Of a stretch of DNA of 64,000 nucleotides, positions 17,601 to 25,332 are shown one piece after another. Each line of letters starts with the position of its first letter. Position 1 is the stretch's first letter. The stretch lies in assembly GCF_040892615.1 (NCBI RefSeq), contig NZ_JBFRYC010000003.1, positions 124,001 through 188,000 on the forward strand. The letters are read 5' to 3'. A program made the position numbers and the translations under genes. The DNA comes from Thioclava arctica (lineage in GTDB: Bacteria; Pseudomonadota; Alphaproteobacteria; Rhodobacterales; Rhodobacteraceae). The notes beneath the pieces were generated by a model. The model ran no database searches, was not told the origin of the DNA, and saw nothing but the letters and a program-made list of their open reading frames with translations.

Positions 17601-18257
17601 GACCAACAGATCCAGACCCAACTCGCGCGAACCGTTGTCATAGGCCCCCGTTAGCGAGAACTTTCCCTTCTGCCCATCAATCCGGTCGATATCGAGCTTG
17701 GCCTTGCCCTCGCCTCCGGCCAGCGACATAGAGCCGGTGATTTTCACCGTTGCGGCTTCGCCGATGACCGGCTGGCCAATGATGACCTTTTTCGCGTCGA
17801 TCTTGCCGATCTTCAGCGCGACAGGCAGGTCGGGCAATGAAAACGGCTTGGCCTCGGGCGAGGGCGCAGGCGTGCCGGTCGCAGAGGTGCCGGGCATACG
17901 CGGCAAGTCTATTTCATTGGCGGAAAGCTCATCTATCTCGATTTTACCGGTCAAAAGCGCGGTGCGGTTCCATTGAATCGCCCCGTCCTTGATCGTCAGC
18001 CACGCCCCCTGATCATCCGAAATCGTCAGCGAGGTAAAGGTTGCACGTGAACTCAAAGCACCCGCGAACCCATCAAGGCGCACCGACCGCCCGGCACCCG
18101 AAAGCGAATCCTCGATCAGCCCGGTAAGATAAGAGCGATCACGCTGCGTCTGCGCCTCGGTCGCCGCCCCGGCGCCTTGATCAGCAGGCGTGCTGTCTTG
18201 GGCAAAGCCACCCAAAGGCCAAATCACCAGCGCAAGCGATAGAAGAACCCGTTTCAT
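14646..18257 (-). CDS. tamB: Translocation and assembly module subunit TamB
   Basis: About 1203 residues. An N-terminal signal-anchor (KRVLLSLALVIWPLGGFA) is followed by a very long beta-rich repeat region with many SGxxxL strands. The DUF490/TamB C-terminal domain (about 850-1200) includes YPMDVTIAASRGIFVRGRGL and SGQANSPEVSFSSSPDLPQ. It spans the periplasm from the inner membrane and works with TamA in outer-membrane assembly; AsmA-like proteins of this shape are also implicated in phospholipid transport. The start ATG shares bases with the tamA stop (TGATG), so translation is coupled. It is probably driven by the EcfG-type promoter before tamA. Confidence 0.93.
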   Translation of the reverse strand: MKRVLLSLALVIWPLGGFAQDSTPADQGAGAATEAQTQRDRSYLTGLIEDSLSGAGRSVRLDGFAGALSSRATFTSLTISDDQGAWLTIKDGAIQWNRTALLTGKIEIDELSANEIDLPRMPGTSATGTPAPSPEAKPFSLPDLPVALKIGKIDAKKVIIGQPVIGEAATVKITGSMSLAGGEGKAKLDIDRIDGQKGKFSLTGAYDNGSRELGLDLLVDEGKGGIISKMIGLPGRPAITLAVSGSGPIDKFSADVVLSTDGQQRLAGKVSVNKAVPEGAVQGAAPETGFSAEFSGDVSPLLPPEYRDFFGKNVSFVAQGARTATGQTNLSALDIKSRALNLQGSAVVGANGLPHKFDLTGQLGLGEGQEVLLPISGVKTWVQSGNIKLAYDKATGDGWSLSGRLNALRREDGTKMLSAILSGSGRIRQGSPSSVGGTVVLSASGIELADEKLAKAVGPFVSGKAVFSWQQDQPLRLSQLSLLGRGYRADANLRIADLNKGAKISGTAKFDDGDISALSDLAGRPLSGAVLGSISGNYTVLTGAFDANLDVTGQDVTINQPQADAALKGSSKISLSASRNENGLTIKAFNATTRAVVASAQGTLSSKDGVLNAHVEAKDLSLLGGGYRGGLSADAKVTRLGETFSAKLDAETQNLAIGQAETDTILAGKTAISLAADYTGGRVKLQNLSVKNPQVTISANGAVTDTNRQITLDARLANAALLAPGFPGPLSLSGTVTDDGTGYQVNISGDGPGGTSAKVTGQVASDFSNSDLTITGSAQTALANSFIAPRSVQGPLSFDLRMNGKPGLPALSGTITANDTRIVAPNLGMVLEKVNTRVQLSDGKAQLGVTGQLGSGGTLAVNGPIDLSPPFNGNLTIRLDRARLRDPELYDTYASGTITMDGPLSGGAKIAGKITLADTELRVPSSGISGAASVPDGLTHVGENAAVRQTLIRAGLLDDGKANAGAKTSSARPYPMDVTIAASRGIFVRGRGLDAELGGSLRITGTSANVVPIGQFNLVRGRLDILGQRFTLNKGQIALQGALVPYIDFAAVTTQGDYTIAIAISGQANSPEVSFSSSPDLPQDEVLSRLIFGRGVSSLSAIQAAQLASAVATLAGKGGEGIIGKLRKSTGLDDLDISTDASGNAQLKAGKYLSQNLYTDVTVAGDGTSEINLNLDVNKNVTARGTVGSDGKSGIGIYYERNY

Positions 18258-20050
18258 CAAAATGCCTGCCCAATCCCGATATAGACCTGTGCGCCGCTGC
18301 CCGTGCCGCCGCTGACCGGGAAGCCAACATCAAGGCGGATCGGGCCCACGGCTGTTTTGTAGCGCAAACCCAGCCCCGCGCCCGCCTGCGAACCGCTTTG
18401 GCCACCGCCCGCGATATAGCCGTAGTCATAAAATGCCACGATACCGATAGACTGGGTCACACCGATGCGTGCCTCACCCGAGACGCCGACAAATTCAGTG
18501 CCACCGGTTGTCAAAGTGCCGCCATCCAAAACCGTGACGCCAAGCGATTGGTAGGGTTGGCCGCGTACGCTTCCACCACCGCCGGAATAAAACAGATAGT
18601 CGCGCGGCGTTTCTCCAAGGCTTGATCCGAACACGCGCCCAAGTTGCAGCCGTCCCGCCAAGACGAACCGGTCTCGCGCGCCAAAGCCCTTATAGCCGCG
18701 CAGGTCTGTGCTTAGCTGCGCACCCGTCCCGGTCTCTCCTCCAAGGCCGACGAACGGTGTCAATCCGGTCTTGATGTAATATCCCTTGGTCGGATCGAGA
18801 TCATTGTTGCGATTGTCATAGATCGCAGTGGTCGGGAAATAGATCTGGCGAAAGAAGGTCTCGCCAGAGCTATCGGTCACTTTCGACCAGCCATATTTGA
18901 TCGCCGTATCGACCGTCAGTTTATCGCTGAAGATGCGACTGGCACCGAAGCCAATGTCAAAGGCGTTCTCATCGTAATCTACTTCGTTCACTTGGCTGAT
19001 CTCGGTCTCGAAATAGGCCGAGGTGTCGGGGCCGAAGGTTGCCGGGCGTTCGATCCGCGTGCCCAGCGAATAATCGGTGCCTCCCGTTGCGCCGCCGATC
19101 CCGCTGATCGCACCATCGAGGCGAAACCGCTCACCGCCGCCAAACAGATTGCGATGCAGCCAATAGGCAGTCAGCCCGATCCCTTCATCACTGTTCAACT
19201 CGGCCCCCGCGCCGATCTTACGCGGCTTCTGCTCGACCACGGCAAGGCTGACATCCATGCTGTCATCGGGGTTGAGGGTTTTCGCCTCGGTCACGGCGAC
19301 AGAGCTGAAAATGCCGGTGCGCCGCAGCCGCGTCTGCACCTTGTCCAGTTCCTTAGGGTCATAGACCTTGCCTGTGGGAAAGCCCGCAATCTGGCGCAGA
19401 CGCTTGGTCCGCAGGCGTTTATTGCCCGACACGTCGAGCGCACCAAAATGCACCAAGGGCCCTGGGGCAAGCCGAACGTCAGCAGCGAGCGTATTTGTGC
19501 GGTGATTGGCAACGATCGATTGACCGGAGACCTGCGCCTTGGCATGGCCATCCTCGCGCCAACCGTCTACCCCGGCCGTCGCCGCCTCAACGACCAAGCC
19601 TGATTTTGCAGGCTGACCGACGGCGAACCCTTCGGGCAGCTTTGTGGCTGGCGCGAGCGGTGCGACTATCGCCTTGGAGAATCGAAAATTCGGGCCCGGC
19701 ATGACGGACACAACAACATTTCGGACGGCCTTGGGGGCATCCAAGGGCGAAATCGACGCCGCCTCACGCCCATCAAGTTTGATCGACACGACCCCCGAAT
19801 AATAGCCTTGGGAAAACAGCGTCGTGACGATGCGATTGTAATCAGCGCGCGCTGCGGAAAAGATATCCTGCGCATCTTTGCTTTTGTCGCCGACCGATTG
19901 TTGCAACAAGGACGCGCCCGTGATCGTATCGCGCAAGCTGCTTGAAGCGCCCGGGGTTGTGAAGCTCAGATCATATGCCGCCGCCGGCATTGCCGCCAAC
20001 GCGCTTATCGCGAGGCTGAGTGTAAATTGCTTAATTTGTCCCGGTCCCAT
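18257..20050 (-). CDS. tamA: Translocation and assembly module subunit TamA (Omp85 family)
   Basis: 597 residues with a signal peptide (about 1-25, ending AAAYD), POTRA-like domains to about 260, and an Omp85 beta-barrel to the C-terminus. The barrel carries the conserved GGGGSVRGQPYQSLG motif (the RG loop) and ends in an aromatic residue (GQAF), as expected for outer-membrane barrels. It forms the TAM complex with TamB, encoded directly downstream. A complete EcfG-type promoter lies 46 bases upstream of the ATG on the same strand. Confidence 0.93.
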   Translation of the reverse strand: MGPGQIKQFTLSLAISALAAMPAAAYDLSFTTPGASSSLRDTITGASLLQQSVGDKSKDAQDIFSAARADYNRIVTTLFSQGYYSGVVSIKLDGREAASISPLDAPKAVRNVVVSVMPGPNFRFSKAIVAPLAPATKLPEGFAVGQPAKSGLVVEAATAGVDGWREDGHAKAQVSGQSIVANHRTNTLAADVRLAPGPLVHFGALDVSGNKRLRTKRLRQIAGFPTGKVYDPKELDKVQTRLRRTGIFSSVAVTEAKTLNPDDSMDVSLAVVEQKPRKIGAGAELNSDEGIGLTAYWLHRNLFGGGERFRLDGAISGIGGATGGTDYSLGTRIERPATFGPDTSAYFETEISQVNEVDYDENAFDIGFGASRIFSDKLTVDTAIKYGWSKVTDSSGETFFRQIYFPTTAIYDNRNNDLDPTKGYYIKTGLTPFVGLGGETGTGAQLSTDLRGYKGFGARDRFVLAGRLQLGRVFGSSLGETPRDYLFYSGGGGSVRGQPYQSLGVTVLDGGTLTTGGTEFVGVSGEARIGVTQSIGIVAFYDYGYIAGGGQSGSQAGAGLGLRYKTAVGPIRLDVGFPVSGGTGSGAQVYIGIGQAF

Positions 20051-20095
20051 ATCGCGCCCCTATCTGCCGGGGCAAGGTCGCAAGTATTAGAGCTA

Positions 20096-20120
20096 AACGC
20101 CAGAGGATGCGCGAAGTTCC
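20096..20120 (-). promoter_or_regulatory. EcfG-type promoter of tamA-tamB
   Basis: Minus strand GGAAC (20120-20116), 16-base spacer, CGTT (20099-20096). The predicted leader to the tamA ATG at 20050 is about 38 bases. It suggests that outer-membrane assembly capacity is raised with the general stress response. Confidence 0.75.
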
Positions 20121-20170
20121 GCGACCATTGTGAACGTGATAGGCGGAAATCTACCAAGGCAATGTCAGGT

Positions 20171-20695
20171 CTAGCAGATCAGAGTCGAAAAAATGCGGTC
20201 CATATGCTCGGCGAGATAGATCCGCAGCCATTTTGAAAACCGCTCGGGATGGCGGCGGACCTCGGCGGCCAAATCATAAAGCCCCACCCAACACGTCGCA
20301 CTGACCTCGTGGGGATCGGGGGTGATCTGCAATCCGGGACGGAAATGGGCAAGATATACCTCGACCACCTCATGTTCGATAAACCCGTCCTCCACGTCGG
20401 CGCGATATTCCACACGATCCGCATGGGCCGGATACAGCCCGGTGATCCCCAATTCTTCGCGCAGGCGGCGAACGGCGCAATGCTCAGGGCGCTCATCCCA
20501 ATCAGGGTGCGAACAACAGGTGTTTGACCATTTCCCCACCGAATGATCTTTGCCCGCCGCGCGTTTCTGGATCAGCAACTGGTCGCCATCCATGACAAAA
20601 ATAGAGACCGCCCTGTGGCGAAGTCCCCGCGCATGCGCTTCATTCTTGTCAACCGGCATCAGCGTGTCGCCGACCCAGGCTTGAATCCGTGTCAT
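20171..20695 (-). CDS. idi: Isopentenyl-diphosphate delta-isomerase (type I)
   Basis: 174 residues; interconverts isopentenyl and dimethylallyl diphosphate in isoprenoid synthesis. Type I features are present: the Cys-containing KWSNTCCSHPDW active-site block, the Nudix-like RRLREELGI box, and the catalytic EYRADVEDGFIEHEVVEVY region with its metal-binding glutamates. I chose the ATG at 20695 (MTRIQAWVGD); an upstream ATG at 20728 would add 11 residues. A perfect inverted repeat lies upstream (20734-20766). Confidence 0.93.
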   Translation of the reverse strand: MTRIQAWVGDTLMPVDKNEAHARGLRHRAVSIFVMDGDQLLIQKRAAGKDHSVGKWSNTCCSHPDWDERPEHCAVRRLREELGITGLYPAHADRVEYRADVEDGFIEHEVVEVYLAHFRPGLQITPDPHEVSATCWVGLYDLAAEVRRHPERFSKWLRIYLAEHMDRIFSTLIC

Positions 20696-20733
20696 CGTGA
20701 TCGCGCCCCATGCGAACGCGCGCTGCAAACGCA

Positions 20734-20766
20734 GAACGCCGCCATAGGATGAGTATGGCGGCGTTC
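20734..20766. repeat. Perfect 13-bp inverted repeat between secB and idi
   Basis: GAACGCCGCCATA (20734-20746) and its exact complement (20754-20766) flank a 7-base loop. It is 70 bases after the secB stop and 39 bases before the idi start, with no long T run. It could be a secB terminator, a leader hairpin of idi, or an operator. Confidence 0.75.
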
Positions 20767-20835
20767 AAAGTCACGGTGTCAGCTTGTCCCTGAGGCAGCA
20801 TGCCGCGCCTCGGGGCTGTCAAGCGGGCAGAACGA

Positions 20836-21339
20836 TCAGGACAGGGTCGCTTGCTCACCCGATTCCGATTGCTGGCGACGTGCCAGTTCGGCGCGATACA
20901 GCGCTACGAAATCCACGACCTCAAGGTTGAAGGGCGGGAAGCCTCCATCGCGCGTCACGTCCGAAACGATCCGGCGCACGAAGGGGAACAACTGGCGCGG
21001 GCATTCAATCAGCAGGAAGGGGTGCAGCTGGTCTTCGGGCACGCCCTCGATGTGGAAAATTCCGCCGTAATCGACTTCGAGCAGATAGAGGGTCGAATTG
21101 TCGGTCTGGTTCGTCGCGGTGACTTTGAATTTCGAGATCACTTCATACTGGTCGTCTTGCGCGCGTTTCTTGGCGTCAAGGCTCACCTGAACCTGCATTT
21201 CGGGCTGGATATCAGCCGCTTGCAGCCCTTTGAGGGCGACGTTGTTCTCGAACGAAAGATCGCGCACAAACTGCGCGAGAATATTCATCCGCAATTGTGG
21301 CTGTTCAGCGGTATCGGCGCCATTGGCTTGATCAGTCAT
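20836..21339 (-). CDS. secB: Protein-export chaperone SecB
   Basis: 167 residues. SecB is a tetrameric cytosolic chaperone that keeps exported precursors unfolded and hands them to SecA. Recognisable blocks include RMNILAQFVRDLSFENN near the N-terminus, VDYGGIFHIEGVP, and LLIECPRQLFPFVRRIVSDVTRDGGFPP. The C-terminal tail is acidic and helical as usual. The start is the ATG at 21339 (MTDQANGAD), preceded by GGAGATAGAG. The gene lies downstream of fxsA on the same strand. Confidence 0.96.
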   Translation of the reverse strand: MTDQANGADTAEQPQLRMNILAQFVRDLSFENNVALKGLQAADIQPEMQVQVSLDAKKRAQDDQYEVISKFKVTATNQTDNSTLYLLEVDYGGIFHIEGVPEDQLHPFLLIECPRQLFPFVRRIVSDVTRDGGFPPFNLEVVDFVALYRAELARRQQSESGEQATLS

Positions 21340-21423
21340 CTCTATCTCCAACCTTGTTTGCGCCGGGTGTAGCATTGCTCGGCGCGTGTCTCAATTCTCA
21401 ATAACGGGTCTTGGCAACTTGTC

Positions 21424-21924
21424 TCAATGCCGAGTCCAACCGGATGGCCCGTCGCGCGGTGGCGTGCGTGGGGTTATCTCGTCGATTTCCTCGGCATCAA
21501 TGACATCAGGATCGTGCGGACGCCGGCGATCTGCCCCACCCGGAGGAAACGGCCCGCCGCCCATCTCAAAGCGCGCGACCGTCACCCGGCTGGCGAGCCG
21601 CGTCATCACCCAGTTGCGCACACCGGGGATCAACAGCAACAAGCCCAACGCGTCGGTGAAAAACCCCGGCGTCAGCAGCAGCACACCCGCAACCAAAATC
21701 ATCGCCCCATGCGCCAAGGGCCGCGATGGGTCGCTTAGCTCATTGAGGGAACGGCGCAAATCCTCAAGCGCGCGCGCGCCTTCGCGACGCACAAGCGTCG
21801 TGCCCAGAACAGCTGTGATCACCACGATTGCAAGCGTCGGCCCCAAGCCGATCGTCCCACCGACCTTGATGAACAAACCGATTTCAATCAGCGGCACGGC
21901 CAAAAAGGCCAAAAAAATCCACAT
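21424..21924 (-). CDS. fxsA: FxsA family membrane protein
   Basis: 166 residues beginning MWIFLAFLAVPLIEIGLFIK. It continues with VGGTIGLGPTLAIVVITAVLGTTLVRREG and a second hydrophobic region LVAGVLLLTPGFFTDALGLLLLIPG. These are the signature segments of FxsA/YtxJ-like inner-membrane proteins; E. coli FxsA suppresses F-plasmid exclusion of phage T7, but its basic role is unknown. The C-terminal about 40 residues are proline-, arginine- and aspartate-rich and variable. Divergent from the Tim44-like gene. Confidence 0.9.
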   Translation of the reverse strand: MWIFLAFLAVPLIEIGLFIKVGGTIGLGPTLAIVVITAVLGTTLVRREGARALEDLRRSLNELSDPSRPLAHGAMILVAGVLLLTPGFFTDALGLLLLIPGVRNWVMTRLASRVTVARFEMGGGPFPPGGADRRRPHDPDVIDAEEIDEITPRTPPRDGPSGWTRH

Positions 21925-22044
21925 ATCATCCTCTTTTTCCGGTCCGCGCGCTTATGGTCGCGCAGGTGGACTTGATCCTGTTGCTGCCTTACATAAGTAG
22001 CCTACACGCGATACACAAATGCAGTCCGTTTCACAGGGGTTTCG

Positions 22045-22704
22045 ATGTCCAGCGCCGTCATCCAGTTAATTGTTCTCGCGGCGATCGCGATCTTTTTGAT
22101 TATTAAGCTGAAAAATGTCCTCGGGACGCGGGACGGCTATGAACATCCGATTGAACCCGAGCAACAACCCGCCCCCGTCGCGAAGCGCGATTTTGAGGTG
22201 ATCGAAGGCGGGCCCGACCCCGACATCGTCGATCATGTTGACGAAGGATCAACCGCCGCCGTGTCGCTGGCTGCGATGAAGCGGGTGGAGCCGAAATTTT
22301 CAGTCTCGGAATTCCTGCAAGGTGCGCGCGGCGCGTATGAAATGATCCTGATGGCATTTGAGACGGGCGATATCGAGAAGATCAAGCCATTCCTCTCGCC
22401 CGAGGTCTATGAGGCGTTTGAGGGTGCGGTGAATGCGCGCAAGGAACAAGGGCTTGATGTTCAAGCCGAGTTCCTTGGATTGCGCGAACTGGTTCTGAGC
22501 GGTGCCGATTTCGACCATGCCACGAACGACGCCGAGGTGACGGTGCGTTTTGGCAGCGAACTGATCTCGGTGGCGCGCAATACGGCAGGCGAGGTCGTCG
22601 AGGGCGATCCCAAAGCGCCACGCAAACAGCGCGACGTCTGGACCTTTGCGCGCAAGATGGGCAGCAATGACCCGAACTGGCAGCTTGTCGCCACGGGCGG
22701 CTGA
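22045..22704 (+). CDS. Tim44/TimA domain protein
   Basis: 219 residues. A single N-terminal membrane anchor (about 3-24) is followed by a charged linker and a Tim44-like domain from about 85 to the end (FSVSEFLQGARGAYEMILMAFETGDIEKIKPFLSPEVYEAF). In alphaproteobacteria this family (TimA) is the bacterial relative of mitochondrial Tim44 and has been linked to the inner membrane. The exact partner is not known from sequence. It is followed four bases later by the mltA start, so an operon with mltA and smr is likely. Confidence 0.9.
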   Translation: MSSAVIQLIVLAAIAIFLIIKLKNVLGTRDGYEHPIEPEQQPAPVAKRDFEVIEGGPDPDIVDHVDEGSTAAVSLAAMKRVEPKFSVSEFLQGARGAYEMILMAFETGDIEKIKPFLSPEVYEAFEGAVNARKEQGLDVQAEFLGLRELVLSGADFDHATNDAEVTVRFGSELISVARNTAGEVVEGDPKAPRKQRDVWTFARKMGSNDPNWQLVATGG

Positions 22705-22708
22705 GTGC

Positions 22709-23596
22709 GTGGCTTCTAAGTTGCACAACCTTCCCGGCTGGGACCGGGATGATCACGCCGCCGCATGGGCGGCGTTTTGCGTCACTGCCGATCTGTTCGG
22801 TTTTGCCCCCGCCCAAACAGACGATCCACGCGCTGCGTTTGAGACCTTGTTCGAACCTGTCGAGATCGATGGCGAAAGCGGCGCGCATTTCACCGGATAT
22901 TACGAACCGGAACTGACGGGCGCGCGCATGAAATCCGCGCGCTTCACGCATGCGCTTTATGCGAATCCCGGCGGTATAGAGCCTGATCAGCCTTGGTTTT
23001 CTCGCGCCGATATCGCGGCAGGTGATTTGCTGGCAGGCCATGAACTTGTCTGGGTTGAAGACGCGATCGAGGCGTTCTTGGCGCAGGTGCAGGGCTCGGT
23101 GCGCATCAAGCTGGACGATGGTCAATCGCTGCGCCTTGGATATGACGGCAAGAACGGGCACCCCTATCGTTCGATCGGTGCGCAACTGGTGGCGCAAGGT
23201 GTCGCCCCCGTCGCAGAGATGACGCCTGATCGCATCCGCGACTGGTGCAAGGCGCATCCCGAACAGGTGCAAAACCTGCTCAATCACAACCCGTCCTTTG
23301 TGTTTTTCCGCGTGCTTGATCTGCCCGACGATATGGGCCCGCCCGGCGCAATGGGACGCCCTGTCACGCCCGGGCGCACCCTTGCCGTCGATCCTGAAAT
23401 CGTTCCCTTGGGCAGCCCGGTCTGGATTGACTGCCCCGGCTTTGGCGCACGTCTGATGGTGGCGCAAGATATCGGGTCCGCCATCAAGGGCGCGGGACGT
23501 GGCGACATTTTTATCGGGTCGGGTTTACAGGCAGGCGAACGTGCGGGCGCGATCAACACCCTAGGTCGCATGGTCGTCCTACGGAGACGCGCATGA
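22709..23596 (+). CDS. mltA: Lytic murein transglycosylase A (MltA)
   Basis: About 295 residues. Cleaves peptidoglycan glycan strands, releasing anhydro-muropeptides. The MltA domain is visible (GESGAHFTGYYEPELTGA, IRIKLDDGQSLRLGYDGKNGHPYRSIG). The 3D domain ends the protein (TLAVDPEIVPLGSPVWID, AQDIGSAIKGAGRGDIFIGSG) and holds the family's catalytic aspartate region. I use the GTG at 22709, four bases after the Tim44 gene stop. No clear signal peptide is seen, which is odd for a periplasmic enzyme; export may need an upstream start that overlaps the previous gene. The smr start overlaps its stop by four bases. Confidence 0.9.
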   Translation: MASKLHNLPGWDRDDHAAAWAAFCVTADLFGFAPAQTDDPRAAFETLFEPVEIDGESGAHFTGYYEPELTGARMKSARFTHALYANPGGIEPDQPWFSRADIAAGDLLAGHELVWVEDAIEAFLAQVQGSVRIKLDDGQSLRLGYDGKNGHPYRSIGAQLVAQGVAPVAEMTPDRIRDWCKAHPEQVQNLLNHNPSFVFFRVLDLPDDMGPPGAMGRPVTPGRTLAVDPEIVPLGSPVWIDCPGFGARLMVAQDIGSAIKGAGRGDIFIGSGLQAGERAGAINTLGRMVVLRRRA

Positions 23597-24186
23597 GTGG
23601 GCGGCGCAAACTCACCCCCGAAGAGCGTGAATTGTGGTCTCGCGTCGCCGCCAGCACCCGCAGTATCCGCGAGAAACATGACGATTCCGCTGAATTAGAG
23701 TCTTTTCTCGACGGAACACCACCGCCAAAACCGCCCAAGCCAGAGCTACGCGGTTTTCATCTGGGGCAGCATTCGAAACCCAGCGCGCAGCGCTTTGACC
23801 TCGCGCCCAGCCCGGGCGAACACCTGGCACGCCAACCCGTGGTGATGGATCACAAGGCCCATAAGGCGATGACGCGTGGCAAGCTGAAACCCGAGGCGAC
23901 GCTGGATCTGCATGGCATGACGCTGACCGAGGCGCATCCTGAACTGATCCGATTTATCCTCAACACCCAAAGTCACGGCAAACGGCTGGTGCTTGTAATC
24001 ACAGGCAAGGGCAAGCGCGGCGACGATGATGGGCCGATCCCGCGGCGCGTTGGCGTGCTGCGCCATCAGGTGCCGCAATGGCTGCGCATGCCACCACTTG
24101 CGCCTGCGGTGATGCAGGTGAACGAGGCTCATCTCAAACATGGCGGCGGCGGTGCCTATTACGTGTATCTGCGCCGTCTGCGCTAA
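23593..24186 (+). CDS. Smr (MutS2 C-terminal) domain endonuclease-like protein
   Basis: 197 residues. The N-terminal half is charged and probably unstructured. The Smr domain runs from about 95 to the end, with LDLHGMTLTEAHPELIRFI, VLVITGKGKRG and a C-terminal HLKHGGGGAYYVYLRR. The LDLHG and TGKG motifs are the diagnostic ones for Smr nucleases, which nick DNA or RNA in studied members. The start overlaps the mltA stop (ATGA). It is convergent with the lipoprotein hydrolase, overlapping by four bases. Confidence 0.88.
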   Translation: MSGRRKLTPEERELWSRVAASTRSIREKHDDSAELESFLDGTPPPKPPKPELRGFHLGQHSKPSAQRFDLAPSPGEHLARQPVVMDHKAHKAMTRGKLKPEATLDLHGMTLTEAHPELIRFILNTQSHGKRLVLVITGKGKRGDDDGPIPRRVGVLRHQVPQWLRMPPLAPAVMQVNEAHLKHGGGGAYYVYLRRLR

Positions 24187-25277
24187 CCCCCGGATTGCGC
24201 CAGAGGGCTGAGCACGATCTGGGTCGCGTTGTCGACCGTCAGTATGACCGCCGAAGCAAGGCTTGTGCGGCCGATCTGCTCTCCAGTCAGAACCTTTGCC
24301 ACCTGCCCGGCCCGGTCCAGCAATTTGATGAGCGCCGGAGATTGGGCGAGATCGAAATGCCCGTCACCCACGCTGAACGCACCAACATCAACGATGGTGA
24401 TCTTGTAGCGCGCGACGCGTTTGAAATCCTTGAGATCGCCCAGCCGATCCTCGGCACCGGAAAGTCGCGCCGATAGTTGCAGGGCTCGATCGCGTTGAGA
24501 GGTGAAGATAACGAAGGGCTGCGGCAATGTTTTGAGAGCTTGCGCCTGCGACAGAAACACATCGACGGCAATATCTGGCGAGATCAGAATCACGCCGTTA
24601 ATATCCCTCAACAGGCTCTGATCATGCCCCAAAGCCTCTTGGCGCAGCACTTCCATCGTCAGCTGCGCCCCCAAAGAATGCCCAATCAACAAAATCTGGC
24701 GCGCCCCGGCTGCCTGCAAATCCTCGAGTAGCTCGGACAAGCCATCGCGCGCGAACAGGGCGGAATCGCGATCATAGGCATAGCCCAGAACATGCGCGCG
24801 CGAGGGCCACGAATAATGAACGAACACGCCGGGCAGATCGAAATCCGTGCCCAACTGTGCCATCCGATACAGCCCCTCGGAGAAGTCGTTGTTAAAGCCA
24901 TGAACGAACACCACCGCTTGCCCGTTCTGCCGCGCCAGAGCAGCCCTTAGATCGCGACGAAACGCATTTTGCGACATGTCGATCTGGGCGCTTGAAACCA
25001 TGAACTGGGTCTGCGGGTCCGCAGGTTGTCCGTCCTTTGGGTAGTCGATTGTGCCGCTCTGATGATCAGGGGGTGTCGCTACGTCAAACTTCGCCAGACG
25101 CAAATCGAAACTCCGCTCCGTCCCAAAAGGCTGCCCGGTTTCAGGATTAGGCGCACGCGTGGAGCCGACAAAAATCGTGCGTGCCTCGGGGGATGGCTGG
25201 GCCAAATAGGCAAGCCGACCGCGCGGAGCGCAGCCAGCCAGCACGACCAAAACCATGACAATCAGCACGCGCAGCAT
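24183..25277 (-). CDS. Alpha/beta hydrolase (DUF900-type) lipoprotein
   Basis: 364 residues. An N-terminal lipoprotein signal (LIVMVLVVLAGC, Cys at about 16) is followed by a DUF900 hydrolase fold. The fold includes VFVHGFNNDFSEGLYRMAQL, HYSWPSRAHVLGYAYDRDSA, and the nucleophile elbow LIGHSLGAQLTMEVL (G-H-S-L-G). Substrate unknown; probably an esterase or lipase-like enzyme anchored in the envelope. It is separated from hslU by 55 bases on the opposite side and could have its own promoter there. Confidence 0.85.
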   Translation of the reverse strand: MLRVLIVMVLVVLAGCAPRGRLAYLAQPSPEARTIFVGSTRAPNPETGQPFGTERSFDLRLAKFDVATPPDHQSGTIDYPKDGQPADPQTQFMVSSAQIDMSQNAFRRDLRAALARQNGQAVVFVHGFNNDFSEGLYRMAQLGTDFDLPGVFVHYSWPSRAHVLGYAYDRDSALFARDGLSELLEDLQAAGARQILLIGHSLGAQLTMEVLRQEALGHDQSLLRDINGVILISPDIAVDVFLSQAQALKTLPQPFVIFTSQRDRALQLSARLSGAEDRLGDLKDFKRVARYKITIVDVGAFSVGDGHFDLAQSPALIKLLDRAGQVAKVLTGEQIGRTSLASAVILTVDNATQIVLSPLAQSGG

Positions 25278-25332
25278 GTTCGCCCCCGATCAGACGCCCA
25301 CACGATAGCAAAGCTGCGCTACGATACCACCA

